From Bacteroidales bacterium (lineage in GTDB: Bacteria > Bacteroidota > Bacteroidia > Bacteroidales > Muribaculaceae), in assembly GCA_030524805.1 (NCBI GenBank), contig JAUNFY010000006.1, forward strand, positions 1 to 64,000: DNA of 64,000 nt, in the 5' to 3' direction. Below the pieces are notes generated by a model, which saw nothing but the letters and a program-made list of their open reading frames with translations, had not been told where the DNA came from and did not search any database. The translations under genes and the position numbers were made by a program. How positions within the stretch are numbered: position 1 is the stretch's first letter; each line of letters starts with the position of its first letter. Positions 1 to 9,022 of the stretch are shown in pieces.

Positions 1-368
1 ATCCTTCTTAAAACAAAAAAAATCCCAAAATTATTTGGAATTTAACATAGAATACATGAAGGCCAGCGGCAGAAGCTGCATATTCGGCATTGAGAAGTAA
101 GGTCGTTTCATAATGGCTGAGGTGTTGTTTGAACAACTTCAATAGGATTCCCAAAGTTACTAATTTTTATTGAAACCAAAAAACTTTTCACGCTCCAAGA
201 GGGACAGGAGGCTTGCGGAGGCCTTGGAATCATTTAGATTTATCGAGCTAAATATCACTGAATATCAATTTAATATATCCTTGCAATGTTTGATTATCGT
301 TTAATTCGGAAAAACATATTTGCAACCATGGCCGCAAATAGATAATTTTGCCATAAAAACTAATAATC
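1..368. other. Intergenic region upstream of the GH13 gene
   Basis: No convincing complete gene. One plus-strand frame is open from base 2 to a TAA at 98-100 and could be the 33-codon tail of a gene starting before the window, but its A-rich start makes this weak. A 16-bp sequence at 127-142 (GTTTGAACAACTTCAA) recurs with one mismatch upstream of the M48 protease gene and, inverted, in the pfkA leader. The GH13 promoter lies at the right end. Confidence 0.4.
319..350 (+). promoter_or_regulatory. Promoter of the GH13 gene
   Basis: TTTG at 319-322, a 20-bp spacer, and TAATTTTG at 343-350 match the Bacteroides -33/-7 consensus exactly. The predicted start of transcription, near 357, leaves only about 12 nt before the ATG at 369. 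Confidence 0.7.
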
Positions 369-2024
369 ATGAAAAAGTATATAGCCATAATTTTAGCTAC
401 ATTGACAGCCATGACCACAGCAATATCGGCCGGCGCATCGGGCTATCGCGACGCACACGGCGCAGACCACAAAGTAGTCTACAGCGTATATCTGCGCAAC
501 TATACCAACCCCGACAAGGCAGGCACATTCAACGATCTGCGCGCCGACCTTCCCCGCCTCAAAGATCTGGGAATAGACGTGATTCATCTGCTGCCCTTCT
601 ATGAGATGGGTGTGGAGCATGCCAAAGGGTCGCCCTATTGCATCAGGAACTACAGGGAAGTGGACGCTCGCTACGGCACAAAGGAAGATCTGAAGGCTCT
701 TATCGACGAGCTGCACGCCAACGGCATGGAGATATGGTTTGACTGGGTGGGAAACCACACTGCCTACGATCATGCCTGGGTGAAGGAGCATCCCGACTGG
801 TATACGGAACGCCAGGATTTCGATGATGTGCGCTCGGTAAACAGCGCCAACAAGGAACTGCGCTCCGCCATGGCCCAAGATATGAGATACTGGGTAGACG
901 AGATGGGCATCGACGGGTTCCGGTGTGATTTCGCCCACGCTCCGGGCCGCGACTTCTGGATGGAAATCATCAACGAAGTGGATCCGCGACATGAGCTGTA
1001 CTGGCTTGCGGAAGGCGACGAGCACGGGATAGCCGGCGACTGGATGAGAGCGGAGGGCGGCCCCTTTGATTCGCGCTACGGTTGGTCGTATTCCGAATTC
1101 CTTTATGAAGACAGGCACGACAGGAAGAACGCGACTTCGAAAGGCGACTTCGGCAAAGCGCTGTTTCATCTGGCTTATCCCCAGGACCGCGCCTCTTTCC
1201 TGACCTACATCGGCTCGCACGACATTTTCCAAGGTATGAAACCACAGGTGAGTGCCAACACGCAAGACATCATCTATGGCGACAACCTGAAGCCCTTCAC
1301 GGTGATGACCATGCTCGCGCCGGGTCTGCCCATGGTCTATATGGGTCAGGAAATCAACTATTCAAAGCCGGGAGGCGTAGGCATCATGACCGACACCGAG
1401 GCTATAGACTGGACACATGTAGACAAGGATTACCTGCAACTGGTGAAGCAACTTATAGATCTGCGCCACAATCAGCCTGCTTTGGCGACATTCGGCGGGC
1501 GGCTCATAAATCATGAAGCCGACAATGATTCGGTGTATGTGTTTGAGCGCCGGATAGGAAATGAATCGGTAGTGGCGATGATTAATTTCTCCTATAATCC
1601 GCAGAATTTCAAGATCACGTCGCATACATTCCCCCGCAATGAATATGAGGAAGTATTTTCGGGAAAGAAAGGGCGGCTGAACGACAAGACCCTCGCTCTC
1701 GCACCGAAAGGTTATGCAATATATGTGAAAGACGACCGCCGTCTGGAAGCAGACGACTATGAAATACTCCTGACGCTTCACGACAACGACGGCAACGTAG
1801 CGCCTGTGATGAGCGTCACAGCCGAGGATCCGTTTGGCGTAGCGGGTGAAGTCGTGGTGGAGGAACCGGTCGTAATGACACCCGTGGAAGGCAACACCTT
1901 CAGGGCAACAGTGCCGTATCTGCCGGAGTTTGGCTACGACATCAGGATATCATCCCTTCCCGGCACAGCAAGCCTCACCCTTCATTCCGAGCGCCCCGGC
2001 AACCACCATATCGAAATCAGATAG
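369..2024 (+). CDS. Secreted GH13 alpha-amylase family glycoside hydrolase
   Basis: 551 aa with an N-terminal signal peptide (about residues 1-23), so probably periplasmic or surface-exposed. The GH13 signatures appear in order: region I DWVGNH (125-130), region II GFRCDFAH with the nucleophile Asp187, region III WLAEGDE with acid/base Glu215, and region IV IGSHD with Asp285. A C-terminal beta-sandwich-like part follows. The family cleaves or rearranges alpha-glucosidic bonds; the exact substrate cannot be told, though maltodextrin or starch would fit the SusCDEF locus further on. The ATG at 369 follows a perfect promoter. The 3' end overlaps the convergent ATPase gene by 8 bp. Confidence 0.9.
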   Translation: MKKYIAIILATLTAMTTAISAGASGYRDAHGADHKVVYSVYLRNYTNPDKAGTFNDLRADLPRLKDLGIDVIHLLPFYEMGVEHAKGSPYCIRNYREVDARYGTKEDLKALIDELHANGMEIWFDWVGNHTAYDHAWVKEHPDWYTERQDFDDVRSVNSANKELRSAMAQDMRYWVDEMGIDGFRCDFAHAPGRDFWMEIINEVDPRHELYWLAEGDEHGIAGDWMRAEGGPFDSRYGWSYSEFLYEDRHDRKNATSKGDFGKALFHLAYPQDRASFLTYIGSHDIFQGMKPQVSANTQDIIYGDNLKPFTVMTMLAPGLPMVYMGQEINYSKPGGVGIMTDTEAIDWTHVDKDYLQLVKQLIDLRHNQPALATFGGRLINHEADNDSVYVFERRIGNESVVAMINFSYNPQNFKITSHTFPRNEYEEVFSGKKGRLNDKTLALAPKGYAIYVKDDRRLEADDYEILLTLHDNDGNVAPVMSVTAEDPFGVAGEVVVEEPVVMTPVEGNTFRATVPYLPEFGYDIRISSLPGTASLTLHSERPGNHHIEIR

Positions 2025-3162
2025 GGATCGAGGTGTAGGTGCGCAGAAGCCAGATGCGGAGCAACGGATCCTGGATGCGATAGGTGTTGTTGTTCCTCAC
2101 TATAAACCCGAGGGCAAGGAGTTTGCGTGCGGCCGCCTGCACCGAGCTTGCGGATGCCAACGAATATTTTTTTATGAACCGTGCAGAAGTGATTCCCTCC
2201 GCATTTCCTTCCTGTGAGATAGCAATGAGCAATTGCTTTTGCGATTCCGCCACGTTGGAAAGCATCTCGCGATAGATGGTATCAAAAGATGCAAGGATCT
2301 CATTGACCGACTCATCCACGGTGGCGGCATCGCATGTCTGATCTTTTCCTGTTTTTGAATATGCTATATTGAAAGTCTTCTGCAAATAGAACGTGTTGCC
2401 TTCGAAGAGATTGTAGACCGTGGCTACGACCTCAGGCTCAAGACGTTTATCGTTCTTTTGAAATAGATCTGTGGCAAATTCAGTATAGTCAGGAAGCTGT
2501 ATGGGATTCAACTCCATAAAAGACGCACTGTTGAAGAAAGGGCGCGCCGAATCGCTGAACATTTGCTGAAGGAGATGCCGTTCGCTGCCCGCGAATACAA
2601 AATTAGCATTAGGCAACTGCTGGATGTAGCTGCGCAACATCGCCTCCACATTCTTCTCCTGATAGTTTGAAATCTGCTGGAACTCATCAATAGCAATTAT
2701 CGAAGGAGTGTCGGAATCGGCCAGAAACCTGAAGATTTCATCAAGCGTGAGTGCAGGATTGGAAATCTCACCGAGCTGAAGATTAAACGTGGGAGTGCCA
2801 TTGAACGGGTCGAAACCGAAACTTCCGGAGATGGAATGCAATATAGCCGCAAATTGCTTCAACCGACGCTGACTTGTGGACGCAAGCCGTTGGAAAACAG
2901 CCTTTCCAAAAAGATAAGTGAATTCCTTCAGGCTCGAGGTCTGAAGGATATCGATATAGAAAGTGGCATAATAGTCTTTGATTTCAGGCTTCTCGAAGCA
3001 ATATTGTATAAGCCCGGTTTTACCCATTCTTCGCGCTGACACAAGCACCACATTATTGCCATTCGTGACAGCTCTCGTCAGGAGTTGTGATTCCTTTTTC
3101 CTGTCGCAAAATAATTCGTGGGGAATCTTTCCCGCCACTACGAATGGATTATTTATCTTCAT
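2017..3162 (-). CDS. AAA-type ATPase, archaeal ATPase (PF01637)-like
   Basis: 381 aa using the ATG at 3162; a TTG two codons upstream is less likely. Walker A is SARRMGKTG (42-50) and Walker B is IIAIDE (155-160), followed by a sensor-like FVFAGSERH. The C-terminal part looks like a winged-helix domain. Proteins of this group are common accessory ATPases in Bacteroidota, of unknown role, often strain-variable. It is divergent from a second ATPase of a different subfamily at 3527. The -33 box of its promoter lies at the first bases of the 118-bp repeat. Confidence 0.85.
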   Translation of the reverse strand: MKINNPFVVAGKIPHELFCDRKKESQLLTRAVTNGNNVVLVSARRMGKTGLIQYCFEKPEIKDYYATFYIDILQTSSLKEFTYLFGKAVFQRLASTSQRRLKQFAAILHSISGSFGFDPFNGTPTFNLQLGEISNPALTLDEIFRFLADSDTPSIIAIDEFQQISNYQEKNVEAMLRSYIQQLPNANFVFAGSERHLLQQMFSDSARPFFNSASFMELNPIQLPDYTEFATDLFQKNDKRLEPEVVATVYNLFEGNTFYLQKTFNIAYSKTGKDQTCDAATVDESVNEILASFDTIYREMLSNVAESQKQLLIAISQEGNAEGITSARFIKKYSLASASSVQAAARKLLALGFIVRNNNTYRIQDPLLRIWLLRTYTSIPI

Positions 3163-3198
3163 TTTCAAATGATATTATTGTAGTTGTTATCAATGACG

Positions 3199-3230
3199 TA
3201 AAGTTACAATAAAAATTTGGATTATGCAAA
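3199..3230 (-). promoter_or_regulatory. Promoter of the first ATPase gene
   Basis: On the minus strand, TTTG (3230-3227), a 20-bp spacer and TAACTTTA (3206-3199), one base from the -7 consensus. The -33 box falls inside the start of the direct repeat. Confidence 0.55.
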
Positions 3231-3345
3231 TTAAATTATATGATTTGAATAATTCAATTTGAATAATTTGGATTTTTGGGGATTAGGGGCGTATATTCGG
3301 GCTTCCGCCCTCACATTGCTTCCTCTGACTTTTCGGGAAATTTCA
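3226..3345 (+). repeat. 118-bp direct repeat, copy 1
   Basis: An AT-rich half (GCAAATTAAATTATA then runs of TTTGAATAAT) is followed by a GC-rich half with GTATATTCGGGCTTCCGCCC, which can form a GGGC/GCCC hairpin. Copy 2 is at 4847-4964. By eye the two agree at roughly 80 percent of positions. They bracket the DUF4143 ATPase gene. Confidence 0.8.
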
Positions 3346-3473
3346 ATGGATATCTATGCTTTGGGTAGGGGCCACACTTGTCAGAAACAAGCCAAATATT
3401 GCAACCAAATGCCGGTTTATCGTAATAGCAGCACCTAAAATATACCTGATTATCGTAGTTTACAACACCTATT

Positions 3474-3505
3474 TTTGGCGATTTATCGAAGTTTTATTAT
3501 CTTTG
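3474..3505 (+). promoter_or_regulatory. Promoter of the DUF4143 ATPase gene
   Basis: TTTG at 3474-3477, a 20-bp spacer and TATCTTTG at 3498-3505 fit the consensus fully. This puts transcription start near 3512 and supports translation from the ATG at 3527 rather than from an in-frame upstream codon at 3356. Confidence 0.75.
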
Positions 3506-3526
3506 CACCATAAAAACAAGACATTA

Positions 3527-4795
3527 ATGGATACTTCAGTATTGCTTGAAATATTACGCGACCAACGAGAGGAGCTTGACACGCTTCGCTCAAAATGCTT
3601 TTGCGAACGAAAGGAAGAATCTATGATTAAACTTGAGAGTAAAAAGGCTCAAGTGGTAATAGGAGTGCGCCGCAGCGGGAAATCTACATTGTGTTTCAAT
3701 GTATTAAATAAGTCCCAGGTAAAATTTGCTTATGTAAATTTTGACGATGAGCGTTTAGTTCGTTTGTCAGCTGATAATCTTAACGATGTATTAAAAAGTC
3801 TCTACCAGATTTACGGTGACTTCACACACCTGTTTCTTGACGAGGCACAGAATATAGAAGGATGGCATCTCTTCGTCAATAGATTGCTTCGGCAAGGGAT
3901 GAAGGTGATTATAACCGGCAGCAACGCAAAATTGCTCAGTAGCGAGCTTTCCACATATCTCACCGGACGCTATAATGAAATCGAATTGCTGCCTTTCTCA
4001 TTCCGAGAATTTTGCGAAATTGAGAAAGTAGAGACAACTAATCTTTCCACCAGAACAGACGCTTTACTCCGCAGAGCATTTGACAGATACATGGAAACCG
4101 GAGGTTTTCCGGAAATAATAAGTGGCGAAGAAACTGCCGAGGAATATATAGACACATTGGTCTCAAATATTCTGGAAAGAGATATAGTGCAACGCTTTAA
4201 GGTAAGATACAAGGATGCCTTTAAGTCGCTATCCAATCATCTTATGAATAATGCCCCCTGCGAAATTGTATATACAGCTTTGCAGACGACATTTAATTTC
4301 AAGAATGACAAAACCGTTGAGAATTATGTCGGATACCTTTATCAGGCTTATCTTCTGAAACAGTTGCGCAAATATTCAACCAAAAGTAGCGAGCGGATTC
4401 GTAATGCCAAATGCTATCCCATAGATGTATCGCTTATGAACGCCAGAAAGGATGCATTTGCAAAAGACAATTTTGGATGGAGACTTGAAACTTTGGTTTA
4501 TTTGGCACTGTGCAGGAAATATGGAACCGGTCACGATGTATATTATCACAAAACTGACTCTTACGAAGTTGATTTCGTGGTTTGCCATCGCGCAACGGTT
4601 GTAGAGCTTGTGCAGGTCTCCTATGATATATCCTCTGAAAAAACTCTCAATCGGGAAATATCTGCTTTGGTGAAGGCCGGGACATCGCTAACATGCGACA
4701 AATTAACACTGGTCACTGCCTTTGAGGAACGTGTGTTGGAGGTGCATGGACAAGTCATTAACGTATGTGCTGCATACAAATGGCTTCTTTTATAA
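3527..4795 (+). CDS. ATP-binding protein with DUF4143 domain
   Basis: 422 aa from the ATG at 3527. Walker A GVRRSGKST (46-54) and Walker B HLFLDEAQ (101-108) belong to an AAA_14-type ATPase, followed by ITGSNAKLL, a sensor-like stretch. The C-terminal DUF4143 part has a PD-(D/E)XK-like layout: EVDFVV, then VELVQVSYD. Such proteins are abundant, often multicopy and unassigned in gut Bacteroidales. The gene is AT-rich compared with the GH2 gene next door and lies between two copies of a 118-bp repeat, suggesting it arrived as a unit. No function is claimed beyond ATP binding and a possible nuclease-like fold. Confidence 0.87.
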   Translation: MDTSVLLEILRDQREELDTLRSKCFCERKEESMIKLESKKAQVVIGVRRSGKSTLCFNVLNKSQVKFAYVNFDDERLVRLSADNLNDVLKSLYQIYGDFTHLFLDEAQNIEGWHLFVNRLLRQGMKVIITGSNAKLLSSELSTYLTGRYNEIELLPFSFREFCEIEKVETTNLSTRTDALLRRAFDRYMETGGFPEIISGEETAEEYIDTLVSNILERDIVQRFKVRYKDAFKSLSNHLMNNAPCEIVYTALQTTFNFKNDKTVENYVGYLYQAYLLKQLRKYSTKSSERIRNAKCYPIDVSLMNARKDAFAKDNFGWRLETLVYLALCRKYGTGHDVYYHKTDSYEVDFVVCHRATVVELVQVSYDISSEKTLNREISALVKAGTSLTCDKLTLVTAFEERVLEVHGQVINVCAAYKWLLL

Positions 4796-4846
4796 CCTCA
4801 ACACCCGCCTCTCCTCCATCTAATCCAACTTCAATAGCATCGAATT

Positions 4847-4964
4847 GCAAATTAAATTATACGATTTGAATAATTTGATTTAAATAATCGGGATTTTCGC
4901 GGATCAGGGGGGTATATTCGGGCTTCCGCCCCCACACAGCTTCCTCTGACCTCAGGGGGAAGGA
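4847..4964 (+). repeat. 118-bp direct repeat, copy 2
   Basis: Same layout and orientation as 3226-3345, starting with the same GCAAATTAAATTATA and keeping GTATATTCGGGCTTCCGCCC. It ends just before the GH2 promoter. Confidence 0.8.
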
Positions 4965-4997
4965 TATCACTATTTAGGCTATGTGGGAATTTTTTAT

Positions 4998-5005
4998 TAA
5001 CTTTG
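4998..5005 (+). promoter_or_regulatory. -7 element of the GH2 gene
   Basis: TAACTTTG matches the -7 consensus. No clean -33 TTTG is seen at the expected distance (TTAG at 4974-4977). The ATG lies 36 bp downstream. Confidence 0.5.
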
Positions 5006-5041
5006 CAACCATAGCTTCCCAAGTATAGCTGCCAGATCATC

Positions 5042-7843
5042 ATGAAAACCCTATCGAAAATACTGATATTCTTCTTATGCCTCACCAAATCGGCTACAGC
5101 AAGTGCTGATGCGACCTCTACTGAAACCGTGTATCTGTCGGGGCATGATGCCGACGACCCCGTAGAGTGGCAATTCCGCTGCAGCTCAGGCCGCAACTCC
5201 GGCAAATGGAGCAAGATAGGGGTGCCCTCGTGCTGGGAGCAACAGGGCTTCGGAGCATATACCTACGGCCGCTTCTATCTTGACAAGACAGCCAAACCCT
5301 CGGATGAGACAGGTGAATACCGCACCCGGTTCAAGGCTCCGTCCGACTGGAAAGGACGCCGCGTGGAGATAGTGTTTGAAGGAGTCATGACCGATGCGGA
5401 TGTGAAAATCAACGGCAAACAGGCAGGAGATGTGCATCAGGGTGCATTCACAGCCTTTTCCTACGACATTTCCGATCTTCTGCGCTATGGAGCCACCAAC
5501 ACTCTTGAGGTGACGGTGTCGAAAGAATCGGCCGACAAATCGGTGAATGCCGCCGAGCGGCGTGCCGACTGGTGGCTCTTCGGAGGCATCTACCGGCCGG
5601 TGTATCTGCGTGTGCTTCCGGAAACCCACATCGACAGGGTGGCCCTGGATGCCCGCGCCGACGGCACTCTCAACGTCGACCTCCACACCCGCAATCTCGC
5701 GGAGGGGTGCTCGATAGAAGCGACATTAGACGGAGAAAGGCCTTTGGCAAAACCGCTTGCCAAAAGCGACTTAAACCACCTCACCTTCCGCTGGCCGGAC
5801 GTGTCGACATGGGATCCCGAACATCCCAACCTCCACACCATCACCTTTTCGCTGCGCGACAAATCGGGCAAGTTGCTACACTCCCACTCCGAGCGGGTGG
5901 GATTCCGCACACTTGAGTTCCGTCGTCGCGACGGCTTTTACCTCAACGGCACCAAACTGGTGATGAAAGGAGTGAACCGCCACTGCTTCTACTCCGAGAC
6001 AGGACGAGCCACATCGCGGCGTCGCGACCTTGAAGACATAAGGCTCATAAAGGGAATGAACGCCAACGCCATCCGCTCGCACTATTCGCCCGACCGGCAT
6101 CTCCTTGAGCTTTGCGACTCGATGGGCATCCTCTACTTCGATGAACTCGCCGGCTGGCACGACGCATATTCTACGGAGGTGGGGAAAAAAATTGTGGAGG
6201 AGATGGTGACGCACGATGCCAACCATCCCTGCATATTCGCATGGGGAAATGGCAACGAAGGAGGATTCAACAAGGAATTCATCCCGCTCTTCCATCAATT
6301 CGACCCTCAGCAGCGACTCGTGGCACAGGCATGGTCGCTCTCGGGAGGCATCGACACCCACCATTATCCGGCATGGCAGACCGGCGTGGCACGCATGGCC
6401 AACGGATATGAGGTGTTCATGCCCACGGAATTCCTTCATTCCCAATACGACAAAGGTGCAGGTGCGGGTCTGGAAGATTTCTGGACCAATTACAGCGCCA
6501 GTCCTCTTTTCGCGGGCGGATTCATCTGGGCATGGGCCGACGAGGGAGTGAGGAGAGCCGACCTTGACGGCAAGATCGACAACGACGGCGGCAACGCCCC
6601 CGACGGCATCGTAGGCCCGAACCGCGAGAAGGAGGGTTCATGGTATACGATCCGCGACATCTGGTCGCCGGTGCAGATTGCGCCCGCCACCGTAAGGCGC
6701 GGACGCGACGCCCGTTTAAGCCTGAGCAACAAATCGCTTTTCACTCCGCTGTCGGATTACACCCTCGGCTACGATATTGTAGATGCCGACATCGACAACG
6801 GCGAGATAATCCTATCGTCGGGCAAAGTAGCCCTTCCGCCGGCTCAACCCGGCGAGACAGCCAATGTCACGGTCGCCCCGGCCAATCAGCTGAACGATGC
6901 GGATTTCCTGCGTCTTATACTGACAGATGCGCAGAATGACACGGTGAACGTATGGACCTATCCCCTTCTCTATGCCGACGAATATCAGGCCGGACGCAAG
7001 AGCACACAGACCGACGGCCGGGCCTCGGTGGAAGGAATGACGCTCATGGCAGCCGGCACCAGGGCATCGTTTGATTCCGAAAACGGAATGCTGACTGAAG
7101 TGGAACACAACGGGAGGAAGATTCCTTTCGGCAACGGTCCTGTTCCGGTGGGCATGAAGATGGAACTGAAGTCGATCTCTTCGCGCATGGATGGCGACAC
7201 CGCCGTGCTCGCCATGCGCTACCGCGGTGCGGCCGACTCAATAGTATGGCGCATGACACCCGACGGCATACTCCACATGGACGCCCTGCTGCTCAACTCC
7301 AAGAACGGACATGGATTCAAGGGGAGCTTCATTGATGACGAGATCCGCAACTTCGGCCTCAGTTTCTCTTATCCGGAGGCATCGTGCAAGGGTATGACCT
7401 GGTATGGTAAAGGGCCCTACAGAGTCTGGCGCAACCGCCGGAGAGGCACAAACTTCGGAGTATGGCACAAGGACTACAACAACACCGTGACCGGGCAGCC
7501 GGACGAGGCCGGCAGGCTGATATATCCGGAGTTCAAAGGTTATCATGCAAATGTATATGACGTCAGGATAGAATCGGACGAAGCACCGATGAGAATATCT
7601 TCCTGCACCGACGGGCTGTATCTGAGGATGTTCACACCGGAAGAACCGAAAGTGCGCGCTACGGCCACCATGGTGGAATTTCCGGAAGGAGACATCTCAT
7701 TCCTGCTCGACATCTCACCCATGCGCTCCTACAAACCACTTGAGCAAATAGGCCCCGGTGCCATTCCTCCCAACGTCAGGATCAATCCCGGCGACGAAGG
7801 GATACACATCAAACTCAGCTTTGATTTCAATCAAAGCCATTGA
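5042..7843 (+). CDS. Secreted GH2 family glycosidase, beta-galactosidase-like
   Basis: 933 aa with a signal peptide (about 1-22). The order is that of GH2: a jelly-roll sugar-binding domain (about 30-195), an immunoglobulin-like domain (200-290), and a TIM barrel starting at the FYLNGTKLVMKGVNRH stretch (299-314). WGNGNEGG carries the probable acid/base Glu406 and FMPTEF the probable nucleophile Glu463. Further beta domains and a beta-galactosidase small-chain-like end (GMTWYGKGPYRVW) follow. It probably removes beta-linked galactose or a related sugar from oligosaccharides in the periplasm. No SusCD pair is adjacent, so the substrate is open. Confidence 0.9.
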   Translation: MKTLSKILIFFLCLTKSATASADATSTETVYLSGHDADDPVEWQFRCSSGRNSGKWSKIGVPSCWEQQGFGAYTYGRFYLDKTAKPSDETGEYRTRFKAPSDWKGRRVEIVFEGVMTDADVKINGKQAGDVHQGAFTAFSYDISDLLRYGATNTLEVTVSKESADKSVNAAERRADWWLFGGIYRPVYLRVLPETHIDRVALDARADGTLNVDLHTRNLAEGCSIEATLDGERPLAKPLAKSDLNHLTFRWPDVSTWDPEHPNLHTITFSLRDKSGKLLHSHSERVGFRTLEFRRRDGFYLNGTKLVMKGVNRHCFYSETGRATSRRRDLEDIRLIKGMNANAIRSHYSPDRHLLELCDSMGILYFDELAGWHDAYSTEVGKKIVEEMVTHDANHPCIFAWGNGNEGGFNKEFIPLFHQFDPQQRLVAQAWSLSGGIDTHHYPAWQTGVARMANGYEVFMPTEFLHSQYDKGAGAGLEDFWTNYSASPLFAGGFIWAWADEGVRRADLDGKIDNDGGNAPDGIVGPNREKEGSWYTIRDIWSPVQIAPATVRRGRDARLSLSNKSLFTPLSDYTLGYDIVDADIDNGEIILSSGKVALPPAQPGETANVTVAPANQLNDADFLRLILTDAQNDTVNVWTYPLLYADEYQAGRKSTQTDGRASVEGMTLMAAGTRASFDSENGMLTEVEHNGRKIPFGNGPVPVGMKMELKSISSRMDGDTAVLAMRYRGAADSIVWRMTPDGILHMDALLLNSKNGHGFKGSFIDDEIRNFGLSFSYPEASCKGMTWYGKGPYRVWRNRRRGTNFGVWHKDYNNTVTGQPDEAGRLIYPEFKGYHANVYDVRIESDEAPMRISSCTDGLYLRMFTPEEPKVRATATMVEFPEGDISFLLDISPMRSYKPLEQIGPGAIPPNVRINPGDEGIHIKLSFDFNQSH

Positions 7844-7892
7844 GCAGAGCCACTTGACTCATCTGAACTTCTTTTTTTTGAAAAAGGGGGGA

Positions 7893-8873
7893 TTATGCTT
7901 TGCGGAAGATGGTGAAGGCGAAGAGGTCGGAGAAAGCCGTGCGCCATTGGTTTGACGGGAGGTCGGCAAGGATGGTCTCGCTTTCGATCCGCATGCGGTC
8001 CATTACGGAATAGGCATAGTCGATGCCGCCCATTTCCTTGGCAAACTCAATCAGGACTGCAATCTGCTCATCGGTGAGGTTTCCGCTGCGGATGAGATTC
8101 TTCATTTTCTCACCCTCCCCTGCGGGAGCCACACGCAGGGCATAGAGGAGCGGAAGGCTCACCTTGTTTTCGCGCAGGTCGTTGCCGGTGGGTTTACCTA
8201 TCGCCTTATCCTCGAAATAATCGAATATGTCGTCTTTGATCTGGAAGCAAAGGCCGAGCAGGCGGCCATATTCCACCGCGCGGGCCGTCATGCTGTCGGA
8301 AGCGCCGGCAGATTCCGCTCCGAGCCTGATGCACTTCATGAAGAGCGAGGCTGTCTTCTTGCTTATGACGTCCATGTAACGGTCTTCCTCGAAAGTGCAG
8401 TCGCGGGCATTTGAGATCTGCTTGATCTCGCCCAGCGAAAGTTCCTTACCAAGATCGGCGATCGAGGCCGCCGCGCGTGCATCGCCTGTCTGCAACACCT
8501 CTGCGAGGGCGTTGCTTACGAAGAAATCGCCGGTGAGCACCGCGATGCGGTTGTCGAAATCCCGGTTGAGAGTGGCGAGCCCGCGACGGAAGTCGGCGCT
8601 GTCGACCACATCATCATGAATCAGCGAGGCATTATGCAGCATCTCCAGCGAAGCGGCCACATGAAGCGTATTGTCGTTGATGCCTCCGAAGAGGTTTGCA
8701 CTCAGCAACACAAGGAGCGGGCGGATCTGCTTTCCTTTTGTGAGCAGATACCGGTCCACAACTTTATTGAGCAAAGGGTCGTCGGTGTGCAACGCATCGC
8801 GGATGAACGCGTTCATCCGGTCCAGTTCAGCACCCAGCTGATACCTCAATATTTGCATTGTGTCGTTGACCAT
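7893..8873 (-). CDS. ispB: Polyprenyl diphosphate synthase
   Basis: 326 aa, the usual length for long-chain trans-prenyltransferases. KGKQIRP (46-52), first Asp-rich motif DDVVD (87-91) and second DDIFD (214-218) are intact. It would extend farnesyl diphosphate with isopentenyl diphosphate to give the long side chain of menaquinone; the chain length cannot be read from sequence. It is convergent with the GH2 gene (about 50 bp between stops) and divergent from polA, with the -7 elements back to back. The symbol is by family resemblance. Confidence 0.87.
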   Translation of the reverse strand: MVNDTMQILRYQLGAELDRMNAFIRDALHTDDPLLNKVVDRYLLTKGKQIRPLLVLLSANLFGGINDNTLHVAASLEMLHNASLIHDDVVDSADFRRGLATLNRDFDNRIAVLTGDFFVSNALAEVLQTGDARAAASIADLGKELSLGEIKQISNARDCTFEEDRYMDVISKKTASLFMKCIRLGAESAGASDSMTARAVEYGRLLGLCFQIKDDIFDYFEDKAIGKPTGNDLRENKVSLPLLYALRVAPAGEGEKMKNLIRSGNLTDEQIAVLIEFAKEMGGIDYAYSVMDRMRIESETILADLPSNQWRTAFSDLFAFTIFRKA

Positions 8874-8899
8874 AGGATTGGAATCTCAAAAATTTTTCA

Positions 8900-8920
8900 C
8901 AAAATTACAAAATAATTTTG
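8900..8920. promoter_or_regulatory. Back-to-back -7 elements for ispB and polA
   Basis: Minus-strand TAATTTTG (8907-8900) points to ispB and plus-strand TAATTTTG (8913-8920) points to polA, 5 bp apart. Another plus-strand -7, TATTTTTG, is at 8952-8959. Clear -33 boxes are lacking. Confidence 0.5.
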
Positions 8921-9022
8921 CAATTACGGCACTACATTGGCCCAAATTTGTTATTTTTGCAGATAAAAACTGAAATTTCGGATGTCAGGCTCCCGAATAC
9001 AAGCCCAAACAGCCCTGAATCT

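Noticed and set aside
393..1265. 290-codon minus-strand frame opposite the GH13 gene
   Set aside because: The plus strand carries all four GH13 motifs and a perfect promoter; the antisense translation has no recognisable domain.
3356..3526. Longer N-terminus for the DUF4143 ATPase
   Set aside because: It overlaps the consensus promoter at 3474-3505, and the added residues are unlike the family.
8918..9022. Longer N-terminus for DNA polymerase I from a TTG at 8918
   Set aside because: It would start inside one -7 element and upstream of another; the conserved protein begins at the ATG at 9023.
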